From positions 1 through 64,000 of the forward strand of contig JAFXZC010000002.1 in NCBI GenBank assembly GCA_017541445.1: a stretch of DNA of 64,000 nt, written 5' to 3'. This document shows, in pieces, positions 8,695-17,832 of the stretch (the first letter of the stretch is position 1; each line of letters begins with the position of its first letter). Under the pieces are notes generated by a model. That model searched no databases, had not been told where the DNA came from, and was given only the letters and a program-made list of their open reading frames with translations. Source of the stretch: Bacilli bacterium (GTDB lineage Bacteria; Bacillota_I; Bacilli_A; RF39; UBA660). Made by a program: the position numbers and the translations under genes.

Positions 8695-10880
8695 TATTCC
8701 TCTCCTCCTTTAATTAAAACTTCTCTAGGTTTAGAACCATTTGCAGGTCCAATAACACCACGTTCTTCTAATAAATCAATTATTCTAGCTGCTCTATTAT
8801 AACCTAATCTATATTTTCTTTGTATGAAAGAAGCACTAATCTTCTCTTGTGAAGTAACATAATCATATATTTCATTATATAATGGATCATCGTCATCTCC
8901 ACCAGGACCACTACCAATACCATCACTACCATTAGACATACTAACTTGTTTATCTAAAGTTTCATCATAAACCGCTTGCTGTTGAGATTTAACATGATTA
9001 ATAATCTTCTCAATTTCTTCATCAGTAATATAACAACCTTGAATACGAGTAGGAGCATTTTGACCCATTGGTAAATATAACATATCACCACGACCCAATA
9101 ACTTTTCAGCACCAGCTGTATCTAATATTGTTTTACTATCAATGAAAGATGCAACTGCAAATGCAATTCTAGATGGAATATTAGCTTTAATAACACCTGT
9201 AATAACATTAACACTAGGTCTTTGAGTAGCAACAATTAAATGAATACCAGCAGCTCTAGCTAACTGAGTAATTCTTTGAATAGAACCTTCTACTTCTTTA
9301 GCAGCAACCATCATTAAGTCAGCTAACTCATCAATAATAACTACTAAATAGAACATCTTCTCTAATTCAGGATTCTTACTCTTATTCTTTTCAACATATT
9401 CATTATATTCTTCAATCTTTTTAACTCCAGCTTCTGCAAACTTATCATATCTCTCATCCATCATACCTACTACTCTTTGTAAAGCAACAGATGCTTTCTT
9501 AGGATCAGTAACAACTGGCCATAATAAATGAGGAATACCATTATAGTTAGACATTTCAACCTTTTTAGGATCTACTAAAACTAATTTAACTTCATCTGGT
9601 TTATATTTCATTAAAATAGTACCAATAATACTATTCATACAAACAGATTTACCAGAACCAGTAGCACCTGCTACTAATAAGTGAGGAGTCTTAGTAATAT
9701 CCATAACTTGAACTCTACCCATTAAGTCTTTACCTAAAGCAGCAAGAACATGAGCCTTTTCAGCTTCCTTAGGTAAGAATCCCATAATTTCTTTAAACTT
9801 AACAGCACTAATTGAAGGATTAGGAATTTCTATACCTACAGTACTCTTACCAGGTATAGGAGCTTCTATTGAAACTTGTTTAGCAGATAAAGCCATAGCT
9901 AACTCTTTATCCAAATGACTAATCTTAGCTAATCTAGTACCACCAGGAACAGCAATTTCATATTGAGTAACAGCTGGACCAACATGTATCTCTACAACAG
10001 TACCATTAATCTCATACTCACTTAATACTCTCTCTAAAATAACTTTATTATTCTTAGTAAATTCTACACTAACATTTTTATTCTTTTGAACATCATCTAA
10101 TAAACTTAAACTAGGTAAAGAATAGAATGCATTATGATTTAAAGCAGATACTGGTTTACCTTCACTAGCCATAGTACTTTCTTTAACTTCAGCACTAACA
10201 CTAATAGGTACTTCAACATTATCTTCTTCCTCTTCTTCCTCATCTTCGTCTTCATCATCTTCATCATCTTCATCATCCGAAGACCTACTAAATAACTTAT
10301 CTTTTAAATCTAATAAAGCTTCACCTAAATCTACATTAAATAACATTACAATACCAAATATACCTAATACTACTAATACTATTAACATACCAGTATGACC
10401 AAATAAAGCATTCAATAAACTAGAATTAGCACTACCTATTAAACCTCCACCAATATTTTTATTCATATCACCACTACTTAAAATACTGGCATTAGAACCC
10501 ATACTAGCAATTCTTTGTTTATATACTTCTCTAGTATATGCAAATACAGTACTATCTCCTGCTCTTTTAACTAAAGGATAATGAGATCCAGTTAAAACAA
10601 CTAATATTAAAATATATAAACCTATTAATCTTGCAGTAAAAAACTTAGGTAATCTTCTCTTAAAGATCATATAAGCTCCTAAAAATATAATTAATATTAA
10701 AATACAAGCCCACCATTCACCTACTAAAAACATAGAGAATTCTTTAAGTTTTCTACCTACAAATCCAAAACCAAACCCAATTATACCAAATAGTATTAAT
10801 AGCAAACCTATTAAACTAGCACTAAAATCAAATGTTTCTTCTTCTTCAAGAACTTCTTGTTCTTTCTTCTTTCTTGCCAT
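8694..10880 (-). CDS. ftsK: FtsK/SpoIIIE DNA translocase
   Basis: 728 residues. Four to five membrane segments lie in the first 190 residues, followed by a very acidic linker (runs of D and E near residue 205). The motor domain has Walker A GATGSGKS and Walker B VVIIDELADLM, and the C-terminal winged-helix gamma domain (YNRAARIIDLLEERGVIG) recognises DNA polarity sequences. Known role: pumping chromosomal DNA through the closing septum. Start chosen at 10880, where GGTGAG precedes the ATG; the open frame further upstream has no RBS. A TTGATT/TATAAT promoter lies just upstream. It is divergent from prsA and coupled to the HPt gene. Confidence 0.97.
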   Translation of the reverse strand: MARKKKEQEVLEEEETFDFSASLIGLLLILFGIIGFGFGFVGRKLKEFSMFLVGEWWACILILIIFLGAYMIFKRRLPKFFTARLIGLYILILVVLTGSHYPLVKRAGDSTVFAYTREVYKQRIASMGSNASILSSGDMNKNIGGGLIGSANSSLLNALFGHTGMLIVLVVLGIFGIVMLFNVDLGEALLDLKDKLFSRSSDDEDDEDDEDEDEEEEEEDNVEVPISVSAEVKESTMASEGKPVSALNHNAFYSLPSLSLLDDVQKNKNVSVEFTKNNKVILERVLSEYEINGTVVEIHVGPAVTQYEIAVPGGTRLAKISHLDKELAMALSAKQVSIEAPIPGKSTVGIEIPNPSISAVKFKEIMGFLPKEAEKAHVLAALGKDLMGRVQVMDITKTPHLLVAGATGSGKSVCMNSIIGTILMKYKPDEVKLVLVDPKKVEMSNYNGIPHLLWPVVTDPKKASVALQRVVGMMDERYDKFAEAGVKKIEEYNEYVEKNKSKNPELEKMFYLVVIIDELADLMMVAAKEVEGSIQRITQLARAAGIHLIVATQRPSVNVITGVIKANIPSRIAFAVASFIDSKTILDTAGAEKLLGRGDMLYLPMGQNAPTRIQGCYITDEEIEKIINHVKSQQQAVYDETLDKQVSMSNGSDGIGSGPGGDDDDPLYNEIYDYVTSQEKISASFIQRKYRLGYNRAARIIDLLEERGVIGPANGSKPREVLIKGGEE

Positions 10881-10896
10881 TATACTCACCATAATC

Positions 10897-10925
10897 ATTA
10901 TATCTTAATTTACACAATAAATCAA
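10897..10925 (-). promoter_or_regulatory. Promoter of ftsK-HPt
   Basis: Minus-strand TTGATT (10920-10925), 17-base spacer, TATAAT (10897-10902). Transcription would start only about 10 bases before the ATG at 10880. Confidence 0.55.
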
Positions 10926-10941
10926 AAAAAATGAACTATAG

Positions 10942-10993
10942 TGTCAATCAATACCTACTAATAATACCAATTTATATTGGCGTTTTATTGACA
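10942..10993. promoter_or_regulatory. Nested dyad between the divergent ftsK and prsA promoters
   Basis: TGTCAAT (10942-10948) is the inverted partner of ATTGACA (10987-10993). Between them CCAAT (10967-10971) and ATTGG (10976-10980) form a second inverted repeat. The element fills the gap between the two -35 boxes and could be an operator for a regulator acting on both directions. No known consensus was recognised. Confidence 0.4.
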
Positions 10994-11000
10994 TTAAATC

Positions 11001-11029
11001 TTGTTTTTTAATAACTCCATTGCTATAAT
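11001..11029 (+). promoter_or_regulatory. Promoter of prsA
   Basis: TTGTTT (11001-11006), 17-base spacer ending in TGC, then TATAAT (11024-11029), an extended -10 promoter. The AGGAGG RBS begins at 11041. Confidence 0.6.
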
Positions 11030-11051
11030 AATTAATGTTAAGGAGGAAAAC

Positions 11052-12074
11052 ATGAAAAAGAAAATAATTATACTAGCACTTTGTTTATTAATGATTTCTG
11101 GATGTGGTAAAAAGATACCAAAACTATCTAATGGAGAGGAAGCAGTCGTAACATTTAAAGGTGGCGACAAAATAAGTGTTGATGAATTATATGAAGAAAT
11201 GAAATCTGAATATGCTCAAGAAATGCTTATCAATATGGTAGATAAAAAGATTCTAGAAGATAAATATAAAGATAAAATAGATGAAGCTACTGAAAGTTTA
11301 AATGCTACTATGGATAATCTAGAACAAGTATATGGAGATACATTAGCAGATACTATTAAACAATACACTGGATATTCAGTAGAACAATTTAAAAATTTAA
11401 CTTATTTATCAAATCTAAAAGAATATGCAATTACAGATTATGCTAAAGCACAAATAACTGATAAAGAAATCAAAAAATATTATGAAGATGAAATAGTTAG
11501 TGATATTAAAGTAAGCCATATTTTAATTACAGCAAAAGTTACTGCAGATATGACAGATGAAGAAAAAGCTGCTGCAGAAAAAGAAGCAAAAGAAAAAATA
11601 GATTCAATTATTAATGAATTAAAGAATACTAAAAAAACTGAAATAGCTGATAAATTTGCAGAATTAGCAAATGAATATTCAGAAGATACTGCAAGAAAAG
11701 ATAAAGGTGGATCACTAGGATTTATTAATAAAGATACATTATCTAGTGAATATAAAGAATTAGTAGATGCAGCATACAAATTAAAAGATGGAGAATACTC
11801 TACTAAAGTAATAACTACTGAATTAGGATATCATGTAATATATAGAGCTGAAACTAAAGAAAAAGCTGAATTAGAAGATGTTAAAGATACTATCTTAGAT
11901 GCATTAAGTACTAAATATATTACAGAAAATCCAGTTGCTAATGTAAAAGCAATGCAAGAATTAAGAAAAGAATATGGTGTAGAAATTGTTGATACTGATA
12001 TTCAAACTAAATATGCAGAATCAATTCAAAATGAATTAAATTACTATCAACAACAAGCAAATCAAAATCAATAA
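11052..12074 (+). CDS. prsA: PrsA-like foldase lipoprotein (parvulin-type PPIase)
   Basis: 340 residues. It has a lipoprotein signal peptide with lipobox ISGC (cysteine near residue 18), an N-terminal SurA/PrsA-like helical chaperone part, and a parvulin domain at about residues 150-260 (IKVSHILI at the start, KGGSLGFI in the middle, ELGYHVIYR at the end). Known role: folding of exported proteins at the outer face of the membrane, which fits the number of secreted proteins in this window. ATG at 11052 is chosen because AGGAGG lies 6 bases upstream; a frame open from 11001 is an artefact. It ends at a bidirectional terminator shared with recX. Confidence 0.95.
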   Translation: MKKKIIILALCLLMISGCGKKIPKLSNGEEAVVTFKGGDKISVDELYEEMKSEYAQEMLINMVDKKILEDKYKDKIDEATESLNATMDNLEQVYGDTLADTIKQYTGYSVEQFKNLTYLSNLKEYAITDYAKAQITDKEIKKYYEDEIVSDIKVSHILITAKVTADMTDEEKAAAEKEAKEKIDSIINELKNTKKTEIADKFAELANEYSEDTARKDKGGSLGFINKDTLSSEYKELVDAAYKLKDGEYSTKVITTELGYHVIYRAETKEKAELEDVKDTILDALSTKYITENPVANVKAMQELRKEYGVEIVDTDIQTKYAESIQNELNYYQQQANQNQ

Positions 12075-12103
12075 TAAAAGGACTTATTAAAGTCCTTTTT
12101 TAT
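12073..12103. terminator. Bidirectional terminator between prsA and recX
   Basis: AAAAGGACTT/AAGTCCTTTT hairpin with a four-base loop and flanking A- and T-runs; it overlaps the 3' end of recX on the minus strand. Confidence 0.85.
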
Positions 12104-12863
12104 TATCCATAATATTATTAATATCTTCATAATAATACCCTTTTTGTAATAATCTATTTCTTAATTGATAGTCTAATTCTTTACCTTCATATTTCTTACA
12201 TAATTTATTATATAATTTATCAAAATCTCTTTCTAATAAATTATTATCTTCTTTAAAATTAGATCTATCTATTACCTCTTCTATCATATATTTATAAAAA
12301 CCTTGATTACTTAAATCATATACTAACTTCTCTTTTAATTTATTATTACTATAACTATGATTACTATTTATTTTCTTACTAATAATCTTTTCTAATTTAT
12401 TTAACCATACTTCTTTATCAATATTCTCTAAATAATTATTAATATCTTCTTCATATAAACCTAACTTTAATAAATTATCTTTAATCTTATTAGGTCCTAT
12501 ATTATTAAGTAATACTTGATCATCAATATAACATCTTAAATAAATATCATTATTTAAATACTTCTCTTCTTTTAATTTCTTAATAGTCTTATTAACTAAT
12601 TTACTATCATAATCTTTAATAAACTTATTATATATTTCTTTCTCTGTTCTTAACTTAGTAGTAATAAACTTAATAGCTTTATAATAAACTTCTAATTCAT
12701 TATTATCTTTAATAATATCTTCTAACTTATTATCATCTAACTCTTTATTTCTAATTAAATCATACTTAATAATAATATCATCATATAATTTAATATCTTC
12801 TCTATCATCAAATTTAATATTATATCTATTATCTTTCAACTTACTATATTTAATAATCTTCAT
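12087..12863 (-). CDS. recX: RecX family regulator of RecA
   Basis: 258 residues made of repeated three-helix units, as in Firmicute RecX: for example AIKFITTKLRTEKEIYNKF, then LKEEKYLNNDIYLRCYI, then IGPNKIKDNLLKLGL, ending with a tandem of the same fold (KELDYQLRNRLLQKGYYYEDI). Known role: modulation of RecA filaments. A strong promoter (TTGACA, 18 bases, TATAAA) lies directly upstream, so it is its own transcription unit with a very short leader and the RBS GGTGAT. The sequence is extremely rich in Asn, Ile and Lys, which follows from base composition. Confidence 0.85.
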   Translation of the reverse strand: MKIIKYSKLKDNRYNIKFDDREDIKLYDDIIIKYDLIRNKELDDNKLEDIIKDNNELEVYYKAIKFITTKLRTEKEIYNKFIKDYDSKLVNKTIKKLKEEKYLNNDIYLRCYIDDQVLLNNIGPNKIKDNLLKLGLYEEDINNYLENIDKEVWLNKLEKIISKKINSNHSYSNNKLKEKLVYDLSNQGFYKYMIEEVIDRSNFKEDNNLLERDFDKLYNKLCKKYEGKELDYQLRNRLLQKGYYYEDINNIMDNKKGL

Positions 12864-12878
12864 CTAATCACCATTTAC

Positions 12879-12908
12879 TTTATAGCATACATTTATTCGT
12901 ATTGTCAA
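12879..12908 (-). promoter_or_regulatory. Promoter of recX
   Basis: Minus-strand TTGACA (12903-12908), 18-base spacer ending in TGC, TATAAA (12879-12884). This is one of the best promoter matches in the window. Confidence 0.7.
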
Positions 12909-12913
12909 TAACT

Positions 12914-12952
12914 AATTAAAAAGACTTAGATACTCTTATCTAAGTCTTCTTT
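12914..12952 (-). terminator. Terminator of nrnA
   Basis: AGACTTAGATA/TATCTAAGTCT hairpin overlapping the stop codon of the gene ending at 12926, with a T-rich tract on the minus strand. Confidence 0.75.
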
Positions 12953-13903
12953 ATATTTCTTACAATCTAAATCTAAATCTCTAATTATTTTATCAATATC
13001 ATCTTTATTAGGAGTTCTAATACCAGAAGCAAATTTATGACCTCCACCACCATATTTAGCAGCAGTTTCATTAATAACAGGACCTTTACTTCTAATATTT
13101 ATCTTATAAAGATTAACCTTCTCATCAAAAGTAATAAATGTCCAAACATAAACATCTTTAATATTACTAAAATCATTTATCATATTAGCAGGAGTAGCAC
13201 TATCTACATTATATTCCTTTAATATTTCAGGAGTAATATTTAAATAAGCAAAACCATTCTCCGTAATATTTAAACTACTAGATAAATAACCATGAAATTT
13301 AATTTCATTATAAGGTCTTTCATATAAAATAGGATATAAATTAGTAAAATCAATACCAGTTCTATCTATTAAATCACTTATTAATCTAAATGTTTTAGAA
13401 GAAGTATAACTAATTAAAAATCTATCACTATCAGAAACAACACCTAAAAATAAATTCTCAGCTATCTTTCTATCTAATTCTAATCTAGTACTTAATATTA
13501 ATTCTATTATTAATTGACAAGTACTAGAAGAAGATTCATCTACCCAATCATATTCACTAAATACCTCTTCACTAGGATGATGATCTATCTTAATAACTTC
13601 TTTAAACAAATTAAAATCAACACCATCTATTCTAGCTTTATTAGGAACATCTAAAACTAATAATAAAACATCACCATCTAATTTAGATTCATCTATCTTA
13701 TCTAAATTACCATAAGATTTAAACTTAGCAACACTAACACCAACTGCATATACATTCTTTTTAGGAAAAGATAATTTAATACTATCTCTTAATGCAATCT
13801 GACTTGCTATAGCATCAGGATCTGGACTGATGTGTCTAGCAATAACTATATTATTATATTCTTTTATCTTACGATAAATATTCTTTATCTTTTGTTTTAA
13901 CAT
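12926..13903 (-). CDS. nrnA: DHH/DHHA1 phosphoesterase, NrnA-like (nanoRNase/pAp phosphatase)
   Basis: 325 residues. The DHH domain shows HISPDPDAIASQ (about residue 24), LDVPNKARIDG and IKIDHHPSEE. The DHHA1 part ends with GGGGHKFASG. This is the layout of NrnA, which degrades 2-5 nucleotide RNAs and dephosphorylates 3'-phosphoadenosine 5'-phosphate; related family members act on cyclic dinucleotides, but no extra sensory or membrane domain is present here, which separates it from GdpP. The RBS is weak (AAGGG). It lies between recX and ackA, with its own terminator. Confidence 0.9.
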   Translation of the reverse strand: MLKQKIKNIYRKIKEYNNIVIARHISPDPDAIASQIALRDSIKLSFPKKNVYAVGVSVAKFKSYGNLDKIDESKLDGDVLLLVLDVPNKARIDGVDFNLFKEVIKIDHHPSEEVFSEYDWVDESSSSTCQLIIELILSTRLELDRKIAENLFLGVVSDSDRFLISYTSSKTFRLISDLIDRTGIDFTNLYPILYERPYNEIKFHGYLSSSLNITENGFAYLNITPEILKEYNVDSATPANMINDFSNIKDVYVWTFITFDEKVNLYKINIRSKGPVINETAAKYGGGGHKFASGIRTPNKDDIDKIIRDLDLDCKKYKEDLDKSI

Positions 13904-13929
13904 CTAGTCCAACCCTTTTCTATTTATTT

Positions 13930-15126
13930 CTATTTATTAACAAATTTATAAGTATCTCTTATAATCATTATTTCTTCATTAGTAGGAATTACATATACAG
14001 GTATTTTAGAATCTTTAGTAGTAATAATTCCTTCATGAATTTCTTTAAATCCAGCTATCTTATCATTAACTTCTTTATCTAATTCAATACCAATAGGTTT
14101 TAATTTAGTTAAAATAGCTTCTCTAGTTTCAGAACCATTTTCTAAAACACCAGCAGTCATAACCATAGCATCTACTTTACCATCTAATTCAATATAGTAT
14201 TCAGCAATAAATCTATTAATAATATCAACATACATATCTAAAGCTAATTTAGCTCTTTCATTGCCCTCTTTAATAGCTTTCTCTACATCTCTATTATCAT
14301 TATAACCGCAAATACCTAATAATCCACTCTTTTTATTTAAATCATTAGTAATTTCAGAAACATCTTTACCACTTTCTTTACATACATATTCAATAATAGA
14401 AGGATCTATAGAACCACATCTAGTACCCATCATTAAACCATCTAATGGAGTTAAACCCATTGTAGTATCAAAACATTTACCATCTTTAATACAACTAATA
14501 GAAGCACCAGAACCAACATGACAAATAATTAAATTAACATCATCTTTACCTAACATCTTCTTCATAGTTTCAGTAATATACTTATGACTAGTACCATGGA
14601 AACCATATTTTCTAACACCATATTTTTCATACCATTCATAAGGAACTGGATACATATAATTAACTGGAGGCATAGTTTGATGGAAAGCAGTATCAAATAC
14701 AGCAACATTAACTACACCAGGTAAAGCTTTTCTCATAGCTTCAATACCAGCTAAATTACCTGGATGATGTAAAGGACCTAACTTAGTTAAATCTTTAATA
14801 TCTTGAACTACTTGATCATCTATTACTACACTATCAGAATATTTTTCTCCACCATGTAATACTCTATGACCTACACCTTTAATCTCATCTAAACTTTCAA
14901 CAGCTTTATGTTTTAATAATTCATCTAACATAACATCTACTGCTTCAGTATGATTCTTTAAATATTTCTCTCCTCTTATTTTTTCACCATTGATTTTAGT
15001 ATTCCAAAAAGAATCTTCAAAACCAATCTTTTCAATATAACCACTTATAATAGTCTTTTCTTCTGGCATTTCAACTAATTGATATTTTAGTGAACTACTA
15101 CCAGCATTTACACATAATAATTTCAT
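13930..15126 (-). CDS. ackA: Acetate kinase
   Basis: 398 residues, normal for AckA, which interconverts acetyl phosphate and ADP with acetate and ATP. Diagnostic motifs: VNAGSSSLKYQL at the N-terminus, DTAFHQTMP, YGFHGTSHKY, CHVGSGAS and GTRCGSIDP, all ASKHA-fold nucleotide or substrate binding segments. The start is set at 15124-15126 because GAGGTG precedes it and VNAGSSSLK is the conserved N-terminus; the 90 open codons upstream run back through the neighbouring gene's terminator and are an artefact. This suggests fermentative ATP production. The -10-like TATAAT at 15145-15150 may serve as its promoter. Confidence 0.97.
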   Translation of the reverse strand: MKLLCVNAGSSSLKYQLVEMPEEKTIISGYIEKIGFEDSFWNTKINGEKIRGEKYLKNHTEAVDVMLDELLKHKAVESLDEIKGVGHRVLHGGEKYSDSVVIDDQVVQDIKDLTKLGPLHHPGNLAGIEAMRKALPGVVNVAVFDTAFHQTMPPVNYMYPVPYEWYEKYGVRKYGFHGTSHKYITETMKKMLGKDDVNLIICHVGSGASISCIKDGKCFDTTMGLTPLDGLMMGTRCGSIDPSIIEYVCKESGKDVSEITNDLNKKSGLLGICGYNDNRDVEKAIKEGNERAKLALDMYVDIINRFIAEYYIELDGKVDAMVMTAGVLENGSETREAILTKLKPIGIELDKEVNDKIAGFKEIHEGIITTKDSKIPVYVIPTNEEIMIIRDTYKFVNK

Positions 15127-15152
15127 AAATAACACCTCGAACTTATTATACA

Positions 15153-15181
15153 CAAAAAAAGATAGAATATCTATCTTTTTA
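15153..15181 (-). terminator. Terminator of the five-gene surface array
   Basis: AAAGATAGA/TCTATCTTT hairpin with a three-base loop and T-run on the minus strand, four bases after the last surface gene. Confidence 0.8.
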
Positions 15182-15184
15182 TTT

Positions 15185-16495
15185 TTAAGTAGGACAATTC
15201 CCAAGTTCACACCAAGACACACCATTAACAGAATAACAATTAATACCACAATACCTTCCTGCAAAATCTCCATTATTATAAGAATAAATACTATCTTCTC
15301 CACCTGTTGCGTTTGCTCGATATTTACAATAATATCCTCTAGTATCTCCATCAATAACACTAGTCTGCTCATTGCAGTTATTTTCACCATAAGCATCTCT
15401 CATAATATTAACATTCTCATCATGATTATTACTAATACAAGTCTCTTTATTAGCTCTATAATGACAAACATAAGTCTTAGTAACCATACCATCAACTACA
15501 ACATGTTTTAAATAAAAAATTTCATCTAATGGATCACTTACATATGTATCAGTACCTATTTGCATAGTTCTTGCTTCGCAAAAATATCTATCACCATCTT
15601 CTTCATCATAACCTTGTCTATCAAATTCAGCTTTAACATCTTTTAAACAATCTTTTTCAGTTAAATAATAATAAATACGATCATGAAAATTATAATGATA
15701 ACCTTCATTTCCATATTCAATACTTCCATACCATAACTCTACATCATGAGGAACTAACAATTCATTATCAAATACTAATTCACTATTAGTTCTATATATA
15801 GTACCTGAAAAAGATTTCTCTATTAAAACATTAGAATTAATCTTTATCTCACATTTACATATAGCAGATACATAACAAGGTATTAATAATACTACAGGTA
15901 TTAATAAAACCATATATTTTCTAACTTTAGTTTTCTTAATACAAAGTACTACTACTCCACTTACTACAGCTACTATTACTAACATAATGCCAGTACTAGT
16001 AACAGGATTCTCTTCAATAGCTTTTATAGTTTGCTCTACAAAAGTTTCCTTATTAGTTAAATCAACTACAACATTCTTAGTATCATTAAATATTCCTTCA
16101 GCATTATACTGATTATCAGGTACTCTATTATCATATTTAACTACTAAATATACTTTCTTAGAAGTTCCTGCTTTAATAACATTAGAACCATCTTCTAATT
16201 CTATACTATATGAAACAAAATCACTATCTACATTTAAAGTATTTTCATTTATTTCATAATCTTCATCAGAAGTATTTTTAAGTACTAATTCATATCTAGC
16301 ATTATCTCCAACTCTGTTTAATTGAACACCAACATTAACACTATTATTATCTGTAGATGGATCATCTAATTCACTAGAATACTTAGTAATATCTTTTAAT
16401 TCAATAGATTCAATCTTTACACTAGTTGAATCACATGTACCTTCAGCATATACTATAAAAGGTATAAATAAAATAATTAATAACAATTTTTTCAT
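15185..16495 (-). CDS. Two-module surface protein, array copy 5 (NPVTS)
   Basis: 436 residues. Module 1: signal peptide (IPFIVYA-E), a beta-rich exported domain with NRVGDNARYELVLKN, and an NPVTS motif at about residues 163-167, followed by a membrane segment and KKTKVRK. Module 2: a second hydrophobic stretch (MVLLIPVVLLIP) ending CYVSA, like a signal peptide, then a cysteine-rich domain beginning ICKCEIK with 12 cysteines. The C-terminal domain contains KTYVCHYR and WCELGNC. The ATG at 16495 aligns with the paralogs' MKK start. I do not recognise the family. Sorting-motif and signal-peptide readings are inference from layout. Last gene of the array, 21 bases after the preceding gene. Confidence 0.8.
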   Translation of the reverse strand: MKKLLLIILFIPFIVYAEGTCDSTSVKIESIELKDITKYSSELDDPSTDNNSVNVGVQLNRVGDNARYELVLKNTSDEDYEINENTLNVDSDFVSYSIELEDGSNVIKAGTSKKVYLVVKYDNRVPDNQYNAEGIFNDTKNVVVDLTNKETFVEQTIKAIEENPVTSTGIMLVIVAVVSGVVVLCIKKTKVRKYMVLLIPVVLLIPCYVSAICKCEIKINSNVLIEKSFSGTIYRTNSELVFDNELLVPHDVELWYGSIEYGNEGYHYNFHDRIYYYLTEKDCLKDVKAEFDRQGYDEEDGDRYFCEARTMQIGTDTYVSDPLDEIFYLKHVVVDGMVTKTYVCHYRANKETCISNNHDENVNIMRDAYGENNCNEQTSVIDGDTRGYYCKYRANATGGEDSIYSYNNGDFAGRYCGINCYSVNGVSWCELGNCPT

Positions 16496-16516
16496 AATCA
16501 TTTGCCCCCTTTATTA

Positions 16517-17770
16517 CTACCTAGAACATTCAGACATAGCACACCATGCCTTACCATTTTTATCAATTATACAACCACTACCACAATATTCACCCATGAA
16601 TATTTCATCAGTATTTATATAACCTCTTCTATCAGAGAAAGAAAAACATAAATAAGTATCATCATATGTTTCACAATGATCAAAATATGAATCTAATACA
16701 CCTTTATTATTTTCGTATGTATCACCATATTTTAAACAATATTCATTATCATCTTTAACAAAACATGTATAAGTATTCTTTATAATATTATCAACAATAT
16801 CATATTTTAAATAATATACTTCATTAATATCTTCTTTATTATCAGTGTATTCAAACCCTGTATTAATTCTACCTTTATCACAATAGAAACTATCATCTAC
16901 TATATGTTTATCTATTGCTGATAAACATTCCTCTTCTGTTTCATAATAATCAAATCTATCATTAATAATACCACCATCACAAGAAACATAATCTTCTTCA
17001 TCATTATATACACACCATACATCTTTATCATAAGGCAAAATATTATACCCATTAAGTGATGGTTTTCTTGTTAAACTATATATAATTCCATTAAATGGTT
17101 GAACATAATTAACTTTAGATTCTACTTTTATTTCACACTTACATATAGCATGTGCATAACAAGGTATTAATAACAAAACAGGTATAACTAATACCATATA
17201 TTTTCTTACTTTAACTTTCTTAATACTAAGTATTACTAATCCACTAACTATTAAGACTATTACTAATATAATACCTGTACTAGTATATGGATTATCAGTT
17301 ATTGCTTTAACTAAATCTTTTTCTTGATTAGATAAATTAATAACCACATTCTTTGTATCACTAAAATTACCATTACTATAACTACTTTCTGGTACTGCAT
17401 TGGCATATTTAACAACTAAATAAACTACTTTTTCTTCTCCAGCTTTTACTATATTAGAATTATCTTCAGTAACTAATTCATAACCCAAATAATCAGTACT
17501 TAAATTTAAACTACTTTTATCTATTTCATAATCATCTTCAGCAGTATTCTTTAATACTAATTTATATTTAATACTATCACCAACATTGTTAACTTTTAAA
17601 TCCAAATTAACTTCATTACTAGAAGCAGTTGATTTATTAACTTCTTCAATATAATTACCTTTTTCACTTATTTCTATAGATTCAATCTTTACACTAGTCG
17701 AATCACAAGTACCTTCAGCTTTAATCATAAAAGGTATAATTAAAATAAATAGAAATATTATTTTTCTCAT
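16517..17770 (-). CDS. Two-module surface protein, array copy 4 (NPYTS)
   Basis: 417 residues with the same layout as its neighbours: signal peptide (IPFMIKA-E), module 1 with NNVGDSIKYKLVLKN, NPYTS then a membrane segment and KKVKVRK, an internal signal-like segment ending CYAHA, and a domain with 14 cysteines starting ICKCEIK. Through the internal signal-like segment it is nearly identical to the copy at 19152-20447, then the two differ sharply, which suggests gene conversion of the front half. Start at 17770 with an AGGTG RBS; the longer open frame has no RBS. A hairpin with T-run lies just upstream, so this copy and copy 5 may form a separate transcript from a TATAAT upstream of it. Confidence 0.8.
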   Translation of the reverse strand: MRKIIFLFILIIPFMIKAEGTCDSTSVKIESIEISEKGNYIEEVNKSTASSNEVNLDLKVNNVGDSIKYKLVLKNTAEDDYEIDKSSLNLSTDYLGYELVTEDNSNIVKAGEEKVVYLVVKYANAVPESSYSNGNFSDTKNVVINLSNQEKDLVKAITDNPYTSTGIILVIVLIVSGLVILSIKKVKVRKYMVLVIPVLLLIPCYAHAICKCEIKVESKVNYVQPFNGIIYSLTRKPSLNGYNILPYDKDVWCVYNDEEDYVSCDGGIINDRFDYYETEEECLSAIDKHIVDDSFYCDKGRINTGFEYTDNKEDINEVYYLKYDIVDNIIKNTYTCFVKDDNEYCLKYGDTYENNKGVLDSYFDHCETYDDTYLCFSFSDRRGYINTDEIFMGEYCGSGCIIDKNGKAWCAMSECSR

Positions 17771-17799
17771 ACAAACACCTACTATACTATTATTATATA

Positions 17800-17832
17800 A
17801 AAAATAGTAGTATAAATCTACTACTATTATTA
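17800..17832 (-). terminator. Terminator-like hairpin inside the surface array
   Basis: AGTAGT/ACTACT arms followed by a T-run on the minus strand, right after the stop of copy 3. It may split the array into a three-gene and a two-gene transcript, or attenuate read-through. Confidence 0.5.

Noticed and set aside
8694..10880. Type VII secretion ATPase (EssC-like) as partner for the LXG-like protein
   Set aside because: Four or more N-terminal membrane segments, one motor domain and a gamma DNA-binding domain identify it as FtsK/SpoIIIE.
13037..13222. Plus-strand open frame inside nrnA, and similar frames opposite other genes (for example 23070-23321, 39291-39497, 45699-45929, 62991-63173)
   Set aside because: They are antisense shadows of well-supported genes, with low-complexity products and no RBS.
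15127..15396. Long N-terminal extension of the acetate kinase frame
   Set aside because: It crosses a terminator and reads the neighbouring gene in another frame. Acetate kinases begin MKxLVxNAGSSS and an RBS precedes 15126.
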